Shown piece after piece: positions 32,501-40,606 of a DNA stretch of 46,906 bases. The notes under the pieces are model-generated. The model was not told the DNA's origin. It did not search any database and worked only from the letters and a program-made list of their open reading frames with translations. Every line of letters starts with the position of its first letter. The stretch's first letter is position 1. The DNA lies in NCBI GenBank assembly GCA_016934635.1, contig JAFGSK010000071.1, forward strand, positions 65,294-112,199. Direction: 5' to 3'. Origin of the DNA: Caldifarciminota bacterium (lineage in GTDB: Bacteria > Hydrothermota > Tepidihabitantia > B3-TA06). The position numbers and the translations under genes were made by a program.

Positions 32501-32656
32501 AAGGAAATAAATTTCCGCACCACCGAGTCCCTTGGGCTGCAATTGGTAGGTATGTTGGTCGAACAACTTCGAGGGGAGATGAAGCTTGACAAAGTTTACG
32601 GAACCGAGTTCAATATTACATTTCGAGTAAGTGAAAGGGCTTTAGATAGTGGCTAA
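29507..32656 (+). CDS. Soluble GAF/PAS sensor histidine kinase (HisKA_2 type)
   Basis: 1049 residues with no membrane helix or signal peptide. Domain order: GAF (about 55-215), PAS (about 230-365), GAF (about 380-545), PAS (about 555-675), GAF (about 680-845), HisKA_2 with EIHHRVKNNLQVISSLLSLQ at 849-868, and an HATPase_c domain with NELVSNSLEHAF and DDGIGMP. The HisKA_2 family acts on partners different from classic HisKA kinases. The two later GAF domains are paralogous: both share the ARTKxAIFAPDV segment. The product is a cytosolic sensor that autophosphorylates on the H-box His. It overlaps the next gene by 8 nt, so the two are translated together. Signals are unknown; GAF and PAS domains often sense small molecules, redox state or light. 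Confidence 0.9.
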   Translation: MGRTRNTTSKSINNINQDTDNTFVRDGGSIEGVLFEKIRQGSVLTTLTRQVYSAASLDQAINFAVDCISEVFSAYVSVSLLEDEGRFLVVKAHNVEHQLLDFAEKLAKRPFTNWKIPLYEDSVIARNMRTGYPTVCGLDFKPDEPVIQTTIIQILEAMVEEASPLRIFRRQVADRIGSKSLLVVPFSKSSGEIIGSLAVLASYSLSKPDYNFVKVAADVIGQAVEYQLLTAQLRESEGRFRQLAENFRDGLLIFDKNSKRNIYVNPAAEKIFGVSIKELLNMEEKEFIDKFIHKEDRNYIKQLALDVQEKREKGSADNLECEYRILRGDGQIRWCRHNSYPEVVQNGVGSKIYLIVSDITERKRSEEKIKSERQAFSIIAEAAVGTKDTTDICYRVLAGLVDVLGFDTGSIQLYEPEKRTLELKAMTGFWADKPEEDYVTVQAVDDERYVATHVARTKKAIFAPDVRKHRFFEYYQKRLEESQTRALISWPILGKNRELLGVIHLASRDSQSIPKEDRVFFETVVGMFAAVLERKRAEQELQASEVGYRTLQANIPVGIFRSTPEGKILSANPRMVQMLGYESEQELIGYSAYETYVDQKRRREFVKALEDKGEVTDFEVELKRKDGTNFWGSLSARAIKDEGGSTHYDGSLEEITDRKKAEQALDMERATFRIIAEAAILSANIPDLCRRVLSGLIEALGFDFGTIRLYDETKRILAPTAVIGLDEDTARKKVTVQVIEDKNFIAPLVARTKTAIFAPDVNEHAVSRIRKSRVEEMEIRSLISWPIIGAKKKLLGVLQLAAKKKKKIPVEDRVFFEGVADMFATVLERKRTEDDMKVALREKEVLLREIHHRVKNNLQVISSLLSLQADYIKDSKMLGIFTESRNRVKTMALIHEKLYQSKELARIDFSDYVRDLTSSLFSTYKVNPDFIALELKIHDVSFDIDTAVPLALIVNELVSNSLEHAFPNKRKGSIRIGINTENDKTYRLKVADDGIGMPKEINFRTTESLGLQLVGMLVEQLRGEMKLDKVYGTEFNITFRVSERALDSG

Positions 32657-35600
32657 GGCTAAGATACTGATCGTTGAGGATGAGCGGATAGTGGCCGGTG
32701 ATATTCAAAGTCGGGTAATAAGCCTGGGATATGAAGTAGCAGGAATCGTTGCGTCCGGTGAAGAGGCCGTAGCTCTGGCTGATAAAACGCGCCCCGACTT
32801 GGTCCTCATGGATATCATGCTTAAAGGAGGAATAAACGGTATCCAGGCCGCCGAACAGATCATTACTTTCTTTGATATACCGGTAGTATATCTTACAGCT
32901 TACGCTGATGAAGATACACTGCAGCGAGTAAAATTATCAGGGCCTTTTGGTTACATCGTTAAACCTTTTGAACAGAGGGTGCTTCATACTACCATCGAGA
33001 TAGCGCTTTACAAGCACAAGATGGAGCAAGACATAAGGAGGAGTGAGAAGAGATATCGCGATCTTTTTGAAAAATCCCCAGCATCTATTACCCTTGTAGA
33101 TAAATCAGGTGTTATCCAGGATTGTAATATACAGACCGAACAGTTAACAGGATACGAGAAGAAAGACATTGTTGGGAAATCGTTCCAGGAATTAATGACT
33201 TTGGATGTTAAAGATTTGCTAAAACTCAAGGAAAGATATGAGAAACTACTGGGCGGTGAAATCGTAAAACCTTACGAACTCGAAATAATCACAAAGGAAG
33301 GAACCAGGCGTTATATACATGTTGTTAATTCCTTATTAATGAAAGACAATGAAATTGTAGGCTTTCAAGTAATAGCAAACGATATTACGTATCGCAAGCA
33401 AGCGGAGGAAAAGGAGAAGGATTACGTTTACAGCCTTTCGTTCCTTTCCAAAACCGCAATGGAATTCGTAAAATTAACATACAATAAAAACATTTACCAG
33501 TATATTGGAGAACGGGTTAAGGAGTTGATAACCGAGGCTCTCCTGATAGGTATTGTTTCATTCGATGAAGTTGCGGATAAGTTCACCATAGGTGCAATTT
33601 GCGGGTTAAAAGGGTATCTGGAAGTCCTGGATAAGCTTCAGGGTAGGTTTTCTCAAAGATTTCGGGTTTCAGAAGAAACGAAGGAACGATTGTTAAAAGG
33701 TAAGCTATATAAGACTTATGATGATGAGAACCTTCTCACTTTTTTAGATTTAGAAAAGGAGAAAAGGGAAGAGCTTCAAATGAACTTTGAGGCTGGGGAT
33801 GCATATTTTATGGGTTTAAGTCAGGAAGGAAGATTGTTTGGAGCCGTTACTATTATACTCAGCAAAGGATGTGATATTGATAAAACAGAAGTATTAGAAA
33901 CATTTCTAAATCAGGCTTCGGTGGCTCTTCAGCGAAGATTCGCTGAAAACGAGTTGAAAGAGAGTGAGAAGCTTTATCGTAATCTGGTAGAAACCTCGCC
34001 TGATTCAATCACGGTTACCGATCTTAACGGTGATTTGATAATGGCCAATCAGAGAGCTGCGGTTTTATACGGAGTCGAGAAACCTGATGAAGTCATGGGA
34101 CTGAATACACTCGACATCATTGCCTCCCGAGATCGCAAACGAGCATTCGATAATGCTCGGACTACATTAAAGAAAGAGCGGCTTAGTGGAATTGAGTATA
34201 CCTTGCTCAAAAAAAACGGCTCGGAATTTCCTGCCGAGGTAAGTTCATCGGTTGTAAGGGATGTTACGGGTAAACCCAAGGGATATATAGCTGTAACAAG
34301 GGATATTACCGAACGGAAACAGACAGAGGAGGCCTTGAGGAAATCGGAAGAGCGTTATCGGGCGCTAACCGAGGAAGCGTTGGTTGGTGTATACATCTAC
34401 AGTAACAGGATTCGGAAATACCTTTTTGTTAATCCAGCAATGTCCAAGATAACCGGCTATTCGAGAGAGGAGTTACTGGAGATCGATCCTAACGAGCTCG
34501 CCATTCCTGAGGATCGAGAAATACTTTTGAATAGAGAAAAAGCGGTTAGAGAGGGTAAGAAGATTCCCTCTGGTTATATGATTAGAATTCGGCGCAAGGA
34601 CGGTTCTTTAGCCGTTCTTGAGGTCAGAACTCGTTCAATTTCAGACGAGGGTGAGACTGCCGCTCTTGGCAATTGTATAGATGTTTCGGATATTATCCAT
34701 AAACAAGAACAGCTTGAGAGAGCTAAACAAGAGTGGGAACGAACATTCGACGCAACTTCGGATCTTGTAATGATTGCAGATAACGTTCAGCGAATCATGA
34801 GGGCTAATCGAGCCGTAAGTGAATATACGACTCTTGGTTATCAAGAGCTGCTTGAGAAGACTTATTTCGATGTTTTTCACATAAAACATGCCAAACGATC
34901 CGGATGTCCACAGGAGATTTGTATTCAAACCAGACAGCCTCAAACAGCCGAAATAATCGATCCTCAAACCGGAAAGGTCTTTTCGGTTTCAATATCTCCT
35001 CTTTTCGATCAATCCGGAAATGCTACAGCTACAGTAAATGTTGCCCGAGATATTACCGATATGCGCAAGATGGAGAAGGCTCTTTCAGAATCGGAGGCAA
35101 AATTCAGAGGGATTGCCGAAAGCGCAAAGGATATTATATTAAGCGTCGACTTTAATGGAACTATCCTTTATGTGAATCCTGCGTTGAACGATATATTAGG
35201 GATTAATCCTCGTGAATATACAGGCTTGAACCTTCTGGATCCTAAAAATGATATCTCAACCCTGATCGATACTCATCGCAACCAGTTACGGGCTATACTC
35301 GATGAAGATCATCCACCTTTATTTGAGATTGAGTTGAAAAGCAACGAAGGCATGACTCGTATATTGGAGGTTTCAGCCCGCAAGTTATCCAATGTCGTAG
35401 TAGCCATTGCCAGGGACATCACCGAACGCAAGCATATGGAACAGCAACTTATCAGGGCTTCTAAGATGGCATCAGTAGGTATGCTGGTTGCCGGTATTGC
35501 CCATCAGGTCAATAATCCTCTAGCGATTATGCTCTCCGCATCAACAGTACTGCGTGACCTTTTGGCTAAAGGTGACGGTATACCTGAAGAATTGCAGGAT

Positions 35601-36167
35601 GATGTATTCAAGTATCTTGATATGATGGATGAACAGGTGGATCGAACCCGTAGAGTTGTCTCAGGCCTACTCGCATTCACCCAGGCAAGGAAATCTGAAA
35701 TAAGACCGATAGATATTAATACGGTGGTTAATGAAGCCTTGAACCTTTTATCTCAACCTTTATCCGTAAATAATCTAGAAGTTACGGTTTCCCTGGGACA
35801 GAACCTTCCTGTTGTTTCGGCAGATCCGGTAGGACTTCAGCAAGTTATAGTAAACGTAATCCAGAACGCTTTGGATGCGCTTGTCGGAGAAGGAAAGTTG
35901 AATATAGTCACCCAAGAGCAGAATGATTATGTCAGTGTGCTTATTAGCGATAATGGCCCTGGCGTATCCTCAAATATTCGTGAGGAGATATTCGAGCCTT
36001 TGTTTACGACCAAAAGCACCAGAAAGGGAACCGGCCTGGGTCTTTCGGTTAGTATATTACTCCTTGAGCGTTTCGGAGGAAGGCTTCTGCTTGAAGATAC
36101 GCCGGGTGGAGGAGCCACTTTCATAATAGATGTGCCTGTGGCCCAGGAGGTAAAACATGAATCCTGA
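32649..36167 (+). CDS. Receiver-PAS hybrid histidine kinase
   Basis: 1172 residues from a GTG, soluble. Residues 1-120 are a response receiver (ILIVEDERIVAGD; phospho-acceptor D55 in LMDIML; conserved Thr and Lys in YLTAYAD and YIVKPF). Then PAS (about 130-260), a GAF-like region (about 265-435), PAS (about 440-560), PAS (about 565-690), PAS (about 700-815), PAS (about 820-940), HisKA with H952 in GIAHQVNNPL, and HATPase_c with NALDAL, DNGPGV and GTGLGLSVS. An N-terminal receiver on a kinase suggests it is itself controlled by phosphorylation, most simply by the kinase encoded just upstream. It overlaps both neighbours. It likely phosphorylates the NtrC-type regulator encoded next; the relay order is inferred from gene order. 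Confidence 0.9.
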   Translation: MAKAKILIVEDERIVAGDIQSRVISLGYEVAGIVASGEEAVALADKTRPDLVLMDIMLKGGINGIQAAEQIITFFDIPVVYLTAYADEDTLQRVKLSGPFGYIVKPFEQRVLHTTIEIALYKHKMEQDIRRSEKRYRDLFEKSPASITLVDKSGVIQDCNIQTEQLTGYEKKDIVGKSFQELMTLDVKDLLKLKERYEKLLGGEIVKPYELEIITKEGTRRYIHVVNSLLMKDNEIVGFQVIANDITYRKQAEEKEKDYVYSLSFLSKTAMEFVKLTYNKNIYQYIGERVKELITEALLIGIVSFDEVADKFTIGAICGLKGYLEVLDKLQGRFSQRFRVSEETKERLLKGKLYKTYDDENLLTFLDLEKEKREELQMNFEAGDAYFMGLSQEGRLFGAVTIILSKGCDIDKTEVLETFLNQASVALQRRFAENELKESEKLYRNLVETSPDSITVTDLNGDLIMANQRAAVLYGVEKPDEVMGLNTLDIIASRDRKRAFDNARTTLKKERLSGIEYTLLKKNGSEFPAEVSSSVVRDVTGKPKGYIAVTRDITERKQTEEALRKSEERYRALTEEALVGVYIYSNRIRKYLFVNPAMSKITGYSREELLEIDPNELAIPEDREILLNREKAVREGKKIPSGYMIRIRRKDGSLAVLEVRTRSISDEGETAALGNCIDVSDIIHKQEQLERAKQEWERTFDATSDLVMIADNVQRIMRANRAVSEYTTLGYQELLEKTYFDVFHIKHAKRSGCPQEICIQTRQPQTAEIIDPQTGKVFSVSISPLFDQSGNATATVNVARDITDMRKMEKALSESEAKFRGIAESAKDIILSVDFNGTILYVNPALNDILGINPREYTGLNLLDPKNDISTLIDTHRNQLRAILDEDHPPLFEIELKSNEGMTRILEVSARKLSNVVVAIARDITERKHMEQQLIRASKMASVGMLVAGIAHQVNNPLAIMLSASTVLRDLLAKGDGIPEELQDDVFKYLDMMDEQVDRTRRVVSGLLAFTQARKSEIRPIDINTVVNEALNLLSQPLSVNNLEVTVSLGQNLPVVSADPVGLQQVIVNVIQNALDALVGEGKLNIVTQEQNDYVSVLISDNGPGVSSNIREEIFEPLFTTKSTRKGTGLGLSVSILLLERFGGRLLLEDTPGGGATFIIDVPVAQEVKHES

Positions 36168-37542
36168 TACTGAATTAATTCGGGTATTACTCGTAGATGA
36201 CGAGGTTTCCTTTTTAGAAGCCACATCTGCCGCTTTAAAAGGTAGGCAATGCGATGTTACTACATCAGTTAATGCCCAGCAGGCAATCGAACACCTGGAA
36301 TCTCGTTTCTTTGATGTTATTGTTCTCGATGTCCAGATGCCGGGTATGGACGGTCTGGCTCTATTGAAAAAGCTGAGCGATGAAAGGCCAACCCTTAAGG
36401 TTGTCATGCTGACCGGTCATGCAACGGTGGAGATGGCGATTGAGGCAATGAAGCTGGGAGCGTTCGATTTTCTGCTTAAGCCTGCGAAGATCGAGGACCT
36501 TTTAAAGGTTGTCCGGCGTGCTGCGGAACGCGGAGAGCTAGAACGCCGTAATATTGCTCTTGAGGAGGAATTGGAACGAACTAAGGGTTCAGGTCGGATT
36601 GTTGGTGAAAGCTCCGGTATCAAAAAAATACGTGAATTTATATTGACCGCAGCATCCGCGGATTTACCGGTGCTAATTACCGGGGAAACAGGTACAGGCA
36701 AGGAATTGGTTGCACAAGCTATCCACGCAGGAAGCGCTCGTTCGTCTCATCAACTGGTTATAGTGGATGGTTCTACTTTGCGGGAGGAGCTTTTGGCTTC
36801 TGAGTTGTTCGGACACGAAAAAGGGGCCTTTACAGGGGCAGTGAAGAAAAAAGTGGGTCTGTTTGAGGTTGCAGACAGGGGGAGCATATTTCTCGACGAG
36901 ATAGGCGAGTTATCTGCCGCCAACCAGACTTCTTTGCTGCGCGTGCTCGAATCAGGAAGATTCCGTCCTGTAGGCGCAGTACGAGAGGTTAGCACCGACG
37001 TGCGAATAATTGCTGCAACTAATAAAGATATTAAAGCCGCGGTAGGTAAAGGCGGTTTTCGGGAAGACCTTTTTTATCGTCTCAACGGGTTGTCTATAGA
37101 TGTTCTTCCTTTACGTGAACGCAGAGACGATATCCCGCTGCTTGCTCAATATTTTCTCGATTTAACCAACTCAGCCTCCGGAACGACGGTGAAGTTATCC
37201 AAGGATGCACAGGATTCATTCCTAAACTACGATTGGCCGGGTAACATACGAGAATTAAAGTATGTAATAGAACGTGCGGTCCTTTTGGCAAGAAAGACAG
37301 GCGAGATAGGACCGTCTCACCTTCCCGAAGACGTTGCCAAGACCGACAAAGGTACTATTTCGATAGTTGGGGATTTTACGCAAGACCGTCCAACATTGAG
37401 CGAGCTGCAGGAGCGCTATGAACGCTTTTATATCGAAAGCTTGATCGAAGAGTATAAGGGTAATAAATCCAAGGTAGCCCGGGTTCTTGGAATCAGCCGG
37501 TCGGTGCTTTATGAAAAGCTTGGCCGGCTAGGGATGGAGTAG
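36157..37542 (+). CDS. NtrC-type sigma-54-dependent response regulator
   Basis: 461 residues. Receiver domain 6-120 with D58 (VIVLDVQMPGMDG), then a sigma-54 AAA+ domain (about 150-380): Walker A GETGTGKE at 176-183, GAFTGA at 223-228 (the loop that contacts sigma-54), GSIFLDEIGEL Walker B, and the arginine-finger region with FREDLFYRLNGL. The C-terminal 45 residues are a Fis-type helix-turn-helix (NKSKVARVLGISRSVLYEKL). When phosphorylated, such proteins form a ring that uses ATP to open promoters bound by sigma-54. It overlaps the kinase gene by 11 nt. A consensus sigma-54 promoter and palindromes lie just downstream, so its own target is probably there. Confidence 0.94.
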   Translation: MNPDTELIRVLLVDDEVSFLEATSAALKGRQCDVTTSVNAQQAIEHLESRFFDVIVLDVQMPGMDGLALLKKLSDERPTLKVVMLTGHATVEMAIEAMKLGAFDFLLKPAKIEDLLKVVRRAAERGELERRNIALEEELERTKGSGRIVGESSGIKKIREFILTAASADLPVLITGETGTGKELVAQAIHAGSARSSHQLVIVDGSTLREELLASELFGHEKGAFTGAVKKKVGLFEVADRGSIFLDEIGELSAANQTSLLRVLESGRFRPVGAVREVSTDVRIIAATNKDIKAAVGKGGFREDLFYRLNGLSIDVLPLRERRDDIPLLAQYFLDLTNSASGTTVKLSKDAQDSFLNYDWPGNIRELKYVIERAVLLARKTGEIGPSHLPEDVAKTDKGTISIVGDFTQDRPTLSELQERYERFYIESLIEEYKGNKSKVARVLGISRSVLYEKLGRLGME

Positions 37543-37618
37543 TTGATTTCTCCTTAAAGAACCACTTTTCAATATCAGGACCTGAATTTGTTGTTTTTTA
37601 CGATGCATAATGCGTCAA

Positions 37619-37648
37619 ATATGACGTTTCAATTCTGAAACGTCATAT
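37619..37648. promoter_or_regulatory. Perfect 13-bp inverted repeat, candidate activator-binding site 1
   Basis: Arms ATATGACGTTTCA and TGAAACGTCATAT separated by ATTC. It is 77 bp after the regulator stop and about 170 bp upstream of the sigma-54 promoter, the usual place for an enhancer site of an NtrC-type activator. It could also be a terminator, but no U-run follows. Confidence 0.65.
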
Positions 37649-37698
37649 CGGAATGCAAGTCATATACCTACGAAACTTATCGAAGCTGGTTCGTTTGT

Positions 37699-37713
37699 GA
37701 AACATGATGTTTC
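37699..37713. promoter_or_regulatory. Smaller palindrome, candidate activator-binding site 2
   Basis: GAAACAT-G-ATGTTTC. It shares the TGAAAC core with the larger inverted repeat and lies about 105 bp before the sigma-54 promoter. Confidence 0.5.
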
Positions 37714-37816
37714 TTTCTTTAAAAGTCATGCAAAACTGTTGAGTACGATGTCAAAATTTCAAAATGGTAAGCTGCACTAATATGTATGTTACGAAATGCA
37801 TTTGAAATTAGTGATA

Positions 37817-37834
37817 TGGCACGGTAATTGCTTT
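37817..37834 (+). promoter_or_regulatory. Sigma-54 (RpoN) promoter
   Basis: TGGCACGGTAATTGCTTT has both conserved doublets with exact spacing: GG at -24 (37818-37819) and GC at -12 (37830-37831), plus the flanking TGGCAC and TTGC consensus. The start site would be near 37843. It points toward the secreted-protein genes from 38057 on. Confidence 0.85.
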
Positions 37835-37868
37835 ACAGATAGCATGAAGGTGAGTTTTCGTCAGCATT

Positions 37869-37948
37869 GAGAGAGGAGGAAAGAGGAAAAGAGGTGCGGC
37901 GAGGAGGTTGAAAAAATAAAAAAGGAAAGGAGAAAGGGTAAGGGGGGT
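37869..37948 (+). other. Purine-rich leader segment
   Basis: An almost unbroken run of G and A on the + strand, with several AGGAGG-like words, within the roughly 210-nt leader from the sigma-54 start. No start codon and gene to match these sites is seen apart from an 8-codon frame starting at 37844. Confidence 0.6.
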
Positions 37949-38001
37949 GTGGTACGGGGTATTAAAAACAAGCATTGTGTGGTAGATTGTGCAGTACGTG
38001 C

Positions 38002-38029
38002 TTGACAAACCTTCCCATATACATATAAT
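38002..38029 (+). promoter_or_regulatory. Sigma-70-type promoter of the secreted-protein genes
   Basis: TTGACA (38002-38007), 16-bp spacer, TATAAT (38024-38029), both consensus, followed by AAAGGAGG before ATG 38057. The gene thus has two promoters, housekeeping and sigma-54. Confidence 0.8.
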
Positions 38030-38056
38030 GCGATAAGGAATTAAAGGAGGATAATT

Positions 38057-39298
38057 ATGAACGCAAGTTCAACGGGCGAAAAGTGTGCGAGGGGGTTATT
38101 GTTGCTCCTGCTTTTCGCCGTACCCGTAGCACTGGTTGCCGCCGAAGGTGACACATGGATAGTATTCGACTGCAACCGACCTAACCCTAACACAACCGAA
38201 CGAACCTACTGGGACATCTGGAAGCTCGACCCGGATGGTGACGGTTCCCAGTCCAGTGACAGCCTTTTCGGGGTCCCTTTAACCGATGATCCAGCCAACG
38301 AGTGGGACCCCACGTACTCGGCTGAGGACCAAGCGGTGGTGTTCGTCTCGGATGTGGATGGCTGGCCCCACCTTTGGAAGGTAAGCATAGACGGCGGCTA
38401 TCCGCAGGGATTATTCCTCTACGGGCAGTATTGCACCGTTGACCCGTGCTACAGCTTTGACGGAACAAAGATAGCCTACGCCTCAAACGAGACCGGCAAC
38501 TGGGACATATTCATGATAGATGCAGACGGAAGCAACAAGAAACGAATCACCACCAATCCTGGTGATGACCGGTCACCGTGCTTTTCCACCGACGGCTCAA
38601 AGATATACTTCATTAGCAACCGGGACGTTCCTGCCGGCGGCTGGACTCAGGGCGATTGGGAGATTTACGTCGTGGATACCACAGGTGCAGGAACCGCTAC
38701 CAAAGCTATCGTTGATGCTCAGAGTCAGCCTCTGCTCATGGATTATACCGAGCATGACCCGTGCTGCAGCCCGACAGATCCGGATATCATCATCTTCGCG
38801 ACGAACGTTGCTACACCAACGTATACCGACCCAGGACTCATAGCTGAAGCAGACCGCATCAATTTTGAGCTGTTCAGCTACAACTTCATAACAAGGGATA
38901 CAAACCGTCTTACCCTAAGCTGGAATGAGTATCCAGGCAGTTCAGGTCCAGTCGCCCAGATGTGGAACAGCTCGATGCCGTGTTTTTCGCCTGACGGCCA
39001 GCGCATAGCCTGGGCTTGTGATAACTGGACTTCCGTTTCTTGGCAACCCCTTAATTTTCCTAACGGGCCTTATGACCCAAGCTATTGGAAACCAGATGAT
39101 CGCGGTCAAGGCTCTTCTCACCAAATCTGGGTACGAGCAACCAATCATTCCCCAGATGATCATGAATACTGGTTCGCTTCCTCATTCTGGGGCTGGGACA
39201 CAACACATGACAGAATCGGTAGCGGCGATTGGGAAGGAGGCCACCAGCACCACAAACATTACAATCCCTCATGGGATTGGCTAGAATCTCAGGAGTAA
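38057..39298 (+). CDS. Secreted TolB-like/PD40 propeller protein, full copy
   Basis: 413 residues with a signal peptide (GLLLLLLFAVPVALVAAEG). Blades of the WD40-like PD40 type recur: DIWKLDPDGDG, CYSFDGTKIAYASNETGNWDIF, CFSTDGSKIYFISNRDV, and CFSPDGQRIAWACDN. The C-terminus has a Trp- and His-rich tail (GGHQHHKHYNPSWDWLE). Such propellers bind ligands or other proteins outside the cytoplasm; the role is unknown. It is followed after 3 nt by the YCF48-like gene. A second, shorter copy lies at 40607-41323, sharing 74 identical bases (about 38648-38721 with about 40699-40772). Confidence 0.85.
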   Translation: MNASSTGEKCARGLLLLLLFAVPVALVAAEGDTWIVFDCNRPNPNTTERTYWDIWKLDPDGDGSQSSDSLFGVPLTDDPANEWDPTYSAEDQAVVFVSDVDGWPHLWKVSIDGGYPQGLFLYGQYCTVDPCYSFDGTKIAYASNETGNWDIFMIDADGSNKKRITTNPGDDRSPCFSTDGSKIYFISNRDVPAGGWTQGDWEIYVVDTTGAGTATKAIVDAQSQPLLMDYTEHDPCCSPTDPDIIIFATNVATPTYTDPGLIAEADRINFELFSYNFITRDTNRLTLSWNEYPGSSGPVAQMWNSSMPCFSPDGQRIAWACDNWTSVSWQPLNFPNGPYDPSYWKPDDRGQGSSHQIWVRATNHSPDDHEYWFASSFWGWDTTHDRIGSGDWEGGHQHHKHYNPSWDWLESQE

Positions 39299-39301
39299 GA
39301 C

Positions 39302-40597
39302 ATGAGCAGGTTAAAACTGACAGCTGTCTTAGCGTTTGTCCTGAGCATTTTACCCGTATTTGCGAGTTGGGAAATCCTTGATATGCCTACGGACAGGGGT
39401 TTCGGAGCAATCTGGGCTATCAATGAGCAAACGATTTTTGTTTCAGGGCACCACGGACTTTGGAAAACCTTCGATGGGGCTAACTGGGAATTAGACACTA
39501 TTTGGATACAACCTCCCTTTATCTATTTTACAGATGATACTCTTGGTTTTCTGAAAGGTAGTATCCTTACCATAGACGGTGGAAAAACCTGGCAGAAGGG
39601 TGACACCGTGAATGGTAATGTAGGTCCACTTTCCTTTCCCCAAGGTCAGAGCCTCATTGGTTATGGATTAGGTCTCTATGATGTTCGCATGACCACGGAC
39701 GGTGGCTGGCACTGGAATGAATTACCTTCATTTCCTGATGTTTACCCCGGATTTGACGAGGAAATCTTACCAAGGAAAATCTGGTTTGCGAGAGATCCGG
39801 ATACGGGTTACGTAACCGCCGATTTATTGAAGATTCTTTCTCACGACCCATTTGATGTTGAACCTCACTATAGTTTCTTCAAGACCACGGACGGAGGCCA
39901 AACCTGGATTTTGAACGAAGAAGGACTGTGGAACGACGATTTCAGTCCTTATCTCGTGGACTTTCCTGAGAACGCAAGCGTGGGCTACATGAAAGGCGGA
40001 GGCGGCAAGGTTTTCAAGACCACCGACGGCGGGGAAACGTGGGATACGGTATTCAGAACGCCTGAGGGTTATCCCAACATATACGACATCTCATTCCCTG
40101 AGAGCGATCAGGTAGGCTACGTGTTGAACGATACGATGATACACAAAACAACCGACGGTGGCAAGACCTGGCGAACGTTCGGATTAGGCCAGGACACCGT
40201 TTTCCTTCGCTGCCACTTCCTTAATGACTCGGTAGGCTTCATCTCCGGCACCGGAACAACCGCCTACAATTCGTTAAATCCCTATACTCCAGGCTTTGTT
40301 ATGAAAACCACCGACGGGCTTTTGGGCATAGCTGAAAATGATTGGGTTGATGTGGAGCCTGAGAACCTTCAGGTAATCTCACCGATAGGTCGCAAGGTTG
40401 TCCTCCGCTACTCCAATCAAGCTCAAGGCTTCCACGTACAGGTCTTTAATGCCTTAGGCCGCAGGGTTGACGAGTTGCACTCAAGCCAGACGAGTGGCAT
40501 CGTCACGTGGGGTGAAGGTGAGCCTTCCGGCGTGTACTTCATTCGACCTGTGGGCGCAGGGAATCCTCGGCCATTGCGGGTCGTGCTCGTGCGGTAG
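39302..40597 (+). CDS. Secreted YCF48/BNR-repeat propeller with C-terminal sorting domain, copy 1
   Basis: 431 residues with signal peptide LTAVLAFVLSILPVFAS. The body is a propeller of the YCF48/sialidase-like type, with the recurring units KTTDGG-TW, FSLTIDGGKTW and FPE-A-VGY. The last about 80 residues are a Type IX/FlgD-like sorting domain: VQVFNALGRRVDEL, PSGVYFIRPVG, RVVLVR. That module would send the protein across the outer membrane or anchor it to the surface, provided the matching secretion system exists, which this window does not show. It follows the TolB-like gene after a 3-nt gap. The closely similar copy is at 41327-42634. Confidence 0.87.
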   Translation: MSRLKLTAVLAFVLSILPVFASWEILDMPTDRGFGAIWAINEQTIFVSGHHGLWKTFDGANWELDTIWIQPPFIYFTDDTLGFLKGSILTIDGGKTWQKGDTVNGNVGPLSFPQGQSLIGYGLGLYDVRMTTDGGWHWNELPSFPDVYPGFDEEILPRKIWFARDPDTGYVTADLLKILSHDPFDVEPHYSFFKTTDGGQTWILNEEGLWNDDFSPYLVDFPENASVGYMKGGGGKVFKTTDGGETWDTVFRTPEGYPNIYDISFPESDQVGYVLNDTMIHKTTDGGKTWRTFGLGQDTVFLRCHFLNDSVGFISGTGTTAYNSLNPYTPGFVMKTTDGLLGIAENDWVDVEPENLQVISPIGRKVVLRYSNQAQGFHVQVFNALGRRVDELHSSQTSGIVTWGEGEPSGVYFIRPVGAGNPRPLRVVLVR

Positions 40598-40606
40598 GAG
40601 GATAGC

